Shown here piece by piece: positions 62,064 through 64,000 of a DNA stretch of 64,000 bases. The DNA is taken from the NCBI GenBank assembly GCA_038533575.1, contig JBCAYL010000001.1:1392226-1456225 (forward strand). Direction: 5' to 3'. Below the pieces are notes generated by a model. The model worked only from the letters and a program-made list of their open reading frames with translations. It did not search any database and was not told the origin of the DNA. Each line of letters begins with the position of its first letter. The stretch's first letter is position 1. The translations under genes and the position numbers were made by a program. The stretch comes from Pseudomonadota bacterium (GTDB lineage Bacteria > Pseudomonadota > Alphaproteobacteria > Rhodobacterales > Rhodobacteraceae).

Positions 62064-64000
62064 TCAGAATGGCACGTCGTTGGCCGCGTCCGCGCTCGTG
62101 ACAAACTTGGCCACCACCTTTTTTGACCCGGCCTTGTCGAATTCGATCTCGAGCTTGTCGCCCTCGATCTCCATCACCTCGCCATAGCCGAACTTCTGGT
62201 GGAAAACGCGGTCGCCGACCGTGAAGGCGGAGGTGGCCGTCATGTCGATGACCATGTTCCGGCTTTCCTGCGGTTGGCTCATGCCGCGCCGCTGGCTGCG
62301 GGCCTGGAGCCGTTTCCAACCGGGGGAATTGTAGACGTCCGCGCGGCTGGCGCGATCATGAAGGTCCGACTGTGCCGTGGCCTGCAGCACGGGCGAGGCC
62401 TGCCCCATCATGGAGCCCCCCATGCCATAGCCGGATTGATGCAGGGCCGACGACGTCGTGAGAACGTCGACATGCTCCTCCGGCAGCTCGTCGATAAACC
62501 GCGAGGGCATGGCCGATTGCCATTGGCCGAAAATGCGACGGTTGCCCGCAAAGGATATCGTGCAGACCTCCTCGGCCCGCGTGATGCCCACGTAGGCGAG
62601 GCGTCTCTCCTCCTCGAGCCCCTTGATCCCGTTCTCGTCCATCGACCGCTGCGACGGGAAGAGCCCGTCCTCCCAGCCCGGCAGGAACACCATCGAGAAT
62701 TCGAGGCCCTTGGCCGCGTGCAAGGTCATGATGGAGACCTTCTCACCGCCATCGTCCTGTTCGTTGTCCATGACGAGCGAGACGTGCTCGAGGAAGCCCT
62801 GCAAGTTCTCGAAATTCTCCAGCGCTTTCACGAGCTCCTTCAGGTTCTCCAGTCGCCCGGGCGCCTCGGGTGTCTTTTCGTTCTGCCAATGGGCGGTGTA
62901 GCCGCTCTCATCGAGGATCATCTGCGCGAGTTCGACATGGGTGTCTTCCTCGTCGCGGACCTGCCGGTTCCAGCGGTCGAGGCCTTCCACGAGGTCCCGG
63001 AGGTTGGATCCGCCCTTGCCCTTGATCTGGCCTGCCTGCACGGCGAGCCGCGCCCCTTCGAAGAGCGAGACCCCGTTCGACCGCGCCATGACCTGGATCG
63101 TCTGGACCGCCTTGTCGCCCAGGCCGCGCTTGGGGGTGTTCACGATCCGCTCGAAGGCCAGATCGTCGTCGAGCGAGACGGCCAGGCGGAAATAGGCCAT
63201 GGCGTCCCGGATCTCCATGCGCTCGTAAAAGCGCGGCCCGCCGATGACGCGGTAGGGCAGCCCAATTGTCAGGAAGCGGTCTTCGAAGGCGCGCATCTGA
63301 TGCGAGGCGCGGACGAGGATAGCCATCTTGTCCAGTCCGAAGGGATGCATGCCGCGCGTGCCCTTCTGGGCGGCCTCGATTTCCTCGCCGATCCAGCGCG
63401 CCTCTTCCTCGCCGTCCCAGTGCCCGATGAGACGGACTTTCTCGCCCTCCTCGAGCTCGGTGTAGAGCGTCTTGCCCAGCCGGCTCTCATTGGCGTCGAT
63501 GACGCCAGAGGCCGCGCCGAGGATGTGGGGCGTGGAGCGGTAATTCTGCTCGAGCCGGATCACCTTCGCGCCCGGAAAATCCTTCTCGAAGCGCAGGATG
63601 TTGCCCACCTCAGCGCCGCGCCAGCCGTAGATCGACTGGTCGTCATCGCCCACGCAGCAGATGTTGCGGTGCGATTGCGCGAGGAGGCGCAGCCACATGT
63701 ACTGCGCGACGTTGGTGTCCTGGTATTCGTCCACGAGGATGTAGCGGAACCAGCGCTGGTATTGCTCGAGGATATCCGAGTGATTTTGGAAGATCGTGAC
63801 GCAGTGCAGCAGCAGATCGCCGAAATCAGTAGCGTTGAGCTCCTTCAGGCGCGCTTGGTATTGCGCGTAGATCTCCGGGCCCCGGTGGTTGAAGGCCGAC
63901 GCCTCCGAGGCGGGCACCTTATCCGGCGTCCAGGCGCGGTTTTTCCAGCTGTCGATGATCCCGGAGAGCATGCGGGGTGGCCACCGCTTCTCGTCGATCT
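62064..64000 (-). CDS. uvrD: UvrD/PcrA-type DNA helicase (5' end outside window)
   Basis: About 645 C-terminal residues of a superfamily 1A 3'-5' helicase; the frame runs open off the right edge, so the Walker A region is missing. Present are motif II (VDEYQDTN), motif III (GDDDQSIYGWRGA), motif IV (LEQNYRS), motif V (TLHAAKGLEF) and motif VI (RRLAYVGITRAEE). The C-terminal RVFHQKFGYGEVMEIEGDKL segment is the PcrA/UvrD Tudor-like tail that contacts RNA polymerase. It works in nucleotide excision and mismatch repair. The stop faces the cuckoo RNA array. Confidence 0.95.
   Translation of the reverse strand, partial: IDEKRWPPRMLSGIIDSWKNRAWTPDKVPASEASAFNHRGPEIYAQYQARLKELNATDFGDLLLHCVTIFQNHSDILEQYQRWFRYILVDEYQDTNVAQYMWLRLLAQSHRNICCVGDDDQSIYGWRGAEVGNILRFEKDFPGAKVIRLEQNYRSTPHILGAASGVIDANESRLGKTLYTELEEGEKVRLIGHWDGEEEARWIGEEIEAAQKGTRGMHPFGLDKMAILVRASHQMRAFEDRFLTIGLPYRVIGGPRFYERMEIRDAMAYFRLAVSLDDDLAFERIVNTPKRGLGDKAVQTIQVMARSNGVSLFEGARLAVQAGQIKGKGGSNLRDLVEGLDRWNRQVRDEEDTHVELAQMILDESGYTAHWQNEKTPEAPGRLENLKELVKALENFENLQGFLEHVSLVMDNEQDDGGEKVSIMTLHAAKGLEFSMVFLPGWEDGLFPSQRSMDENGIKGLEEERRLAYVGITRAEEVCTISFAGNRRIFGQWQSAMPSRFIDELPEEHVDVLTTSSALHQSGYGMGGSMMGQASPVLQATAQSDLHDRASRADVYNSPGWKRLQARSQRRGMSQPQESRNMVIDMTATSAFTVGDRVFHQKFGYGEVMEIEGDKLEIEFDKAGSKKVVAKFVTSADAANDVPF

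Overview
The window reads as chromosomal DNA of a high-GC alphaproteobacterium of the Rhodobacteraceae (Roseobacter group). Pointers are the division and cell wall (dcw) cluster with a DUF2484 gene between murC and murB, the FtsZ tail ending in an IPAFLRRQ-type peptide, cobS/cobT cobaltochelatase genes, an RTX/Hint_2 secreted protein, a DUF1127 gene followed by CcsR (cuckoo)-like hairpin RNAs, and a long mraZ leader resembling the UpsM leader of Rhodobacter sphaeroides. No tRNA, rRNA, CRISPR array, insertion sequence or prophage was seen.

Layout. 1-6.6 kb: pntB (cut by the left edge) and pntA, a short-chain dehydrogenase, a large RTX/Hint protein and a class I glutamine amidotransferase. 6.7-13.9 kb: DinB, a solitary HNH nuclease whose codon use looks foreign, glcG/glcB, DUF2256 with a photolyase/cryptochrome, and a VOC-WYL regulator pair. 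14-22 kb: pepN, an acyltransferase, an M20 peptidase, gatB, bolA and a J-domain protein. 21.9-26.3 kb: a minus-strand block of sulfatase, SigK-like ECF sigma factor, RskA-like anti-sigma factor, secreted fasciclin protein, exported MsrB and a small membrane protein. It lies between the J-domain gene and cobS. 26.5-35.1 kb: cobS, a small exported protein, cobT, an M24 peptidase, a DUF427 protein, a ClC channel and a D-lactate dehydrogenase-type flavoprotein.

35.2-59.9 kb is an almost unbroken minus-strand envelope and division cluster, in transcription order mraZ, rsmH, ftsL, ftsI, murE, murF, mraY, murD, ftsW, murG, murC, DUF2484, murB, ddl, ftsQ, ftsA, ftsZ, lpxC, bamD, recN. One plus-strand flavoprotein gene is embedded between murD and ftsW. 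Many junctions are 4-13 bp overlaps, so translation is probably coupled. Upstream of mraZ lie ten-bp-phased TGGGA-like boxes, a candidate promoter and a strong intrinsic-terminator-like hairpin, suggesting MraZ autoregulation and a terminated leader RNA.

60.2-64 kb: mrp (Fe-S carrier ATPase), then divergently a DUF1127 gene followed by two tandem double-hairpin RNAs with anti-Shine-Dalgarno pyrimidine loops, and the 3' part of uvrD/pcrA, cut by the right edge.

The items most worth a second look are the tandem cuckoo-type RNA array, the mraZ leader and its box array, the SigK-RskA-fasciclin-MsrB block, the clamp-binding-like tail of the photolyase, the HNH nuclease with a possible modified-base reader, and a four-copy intergenic repeat family. 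All were found by eye; no database search or folding program was run.
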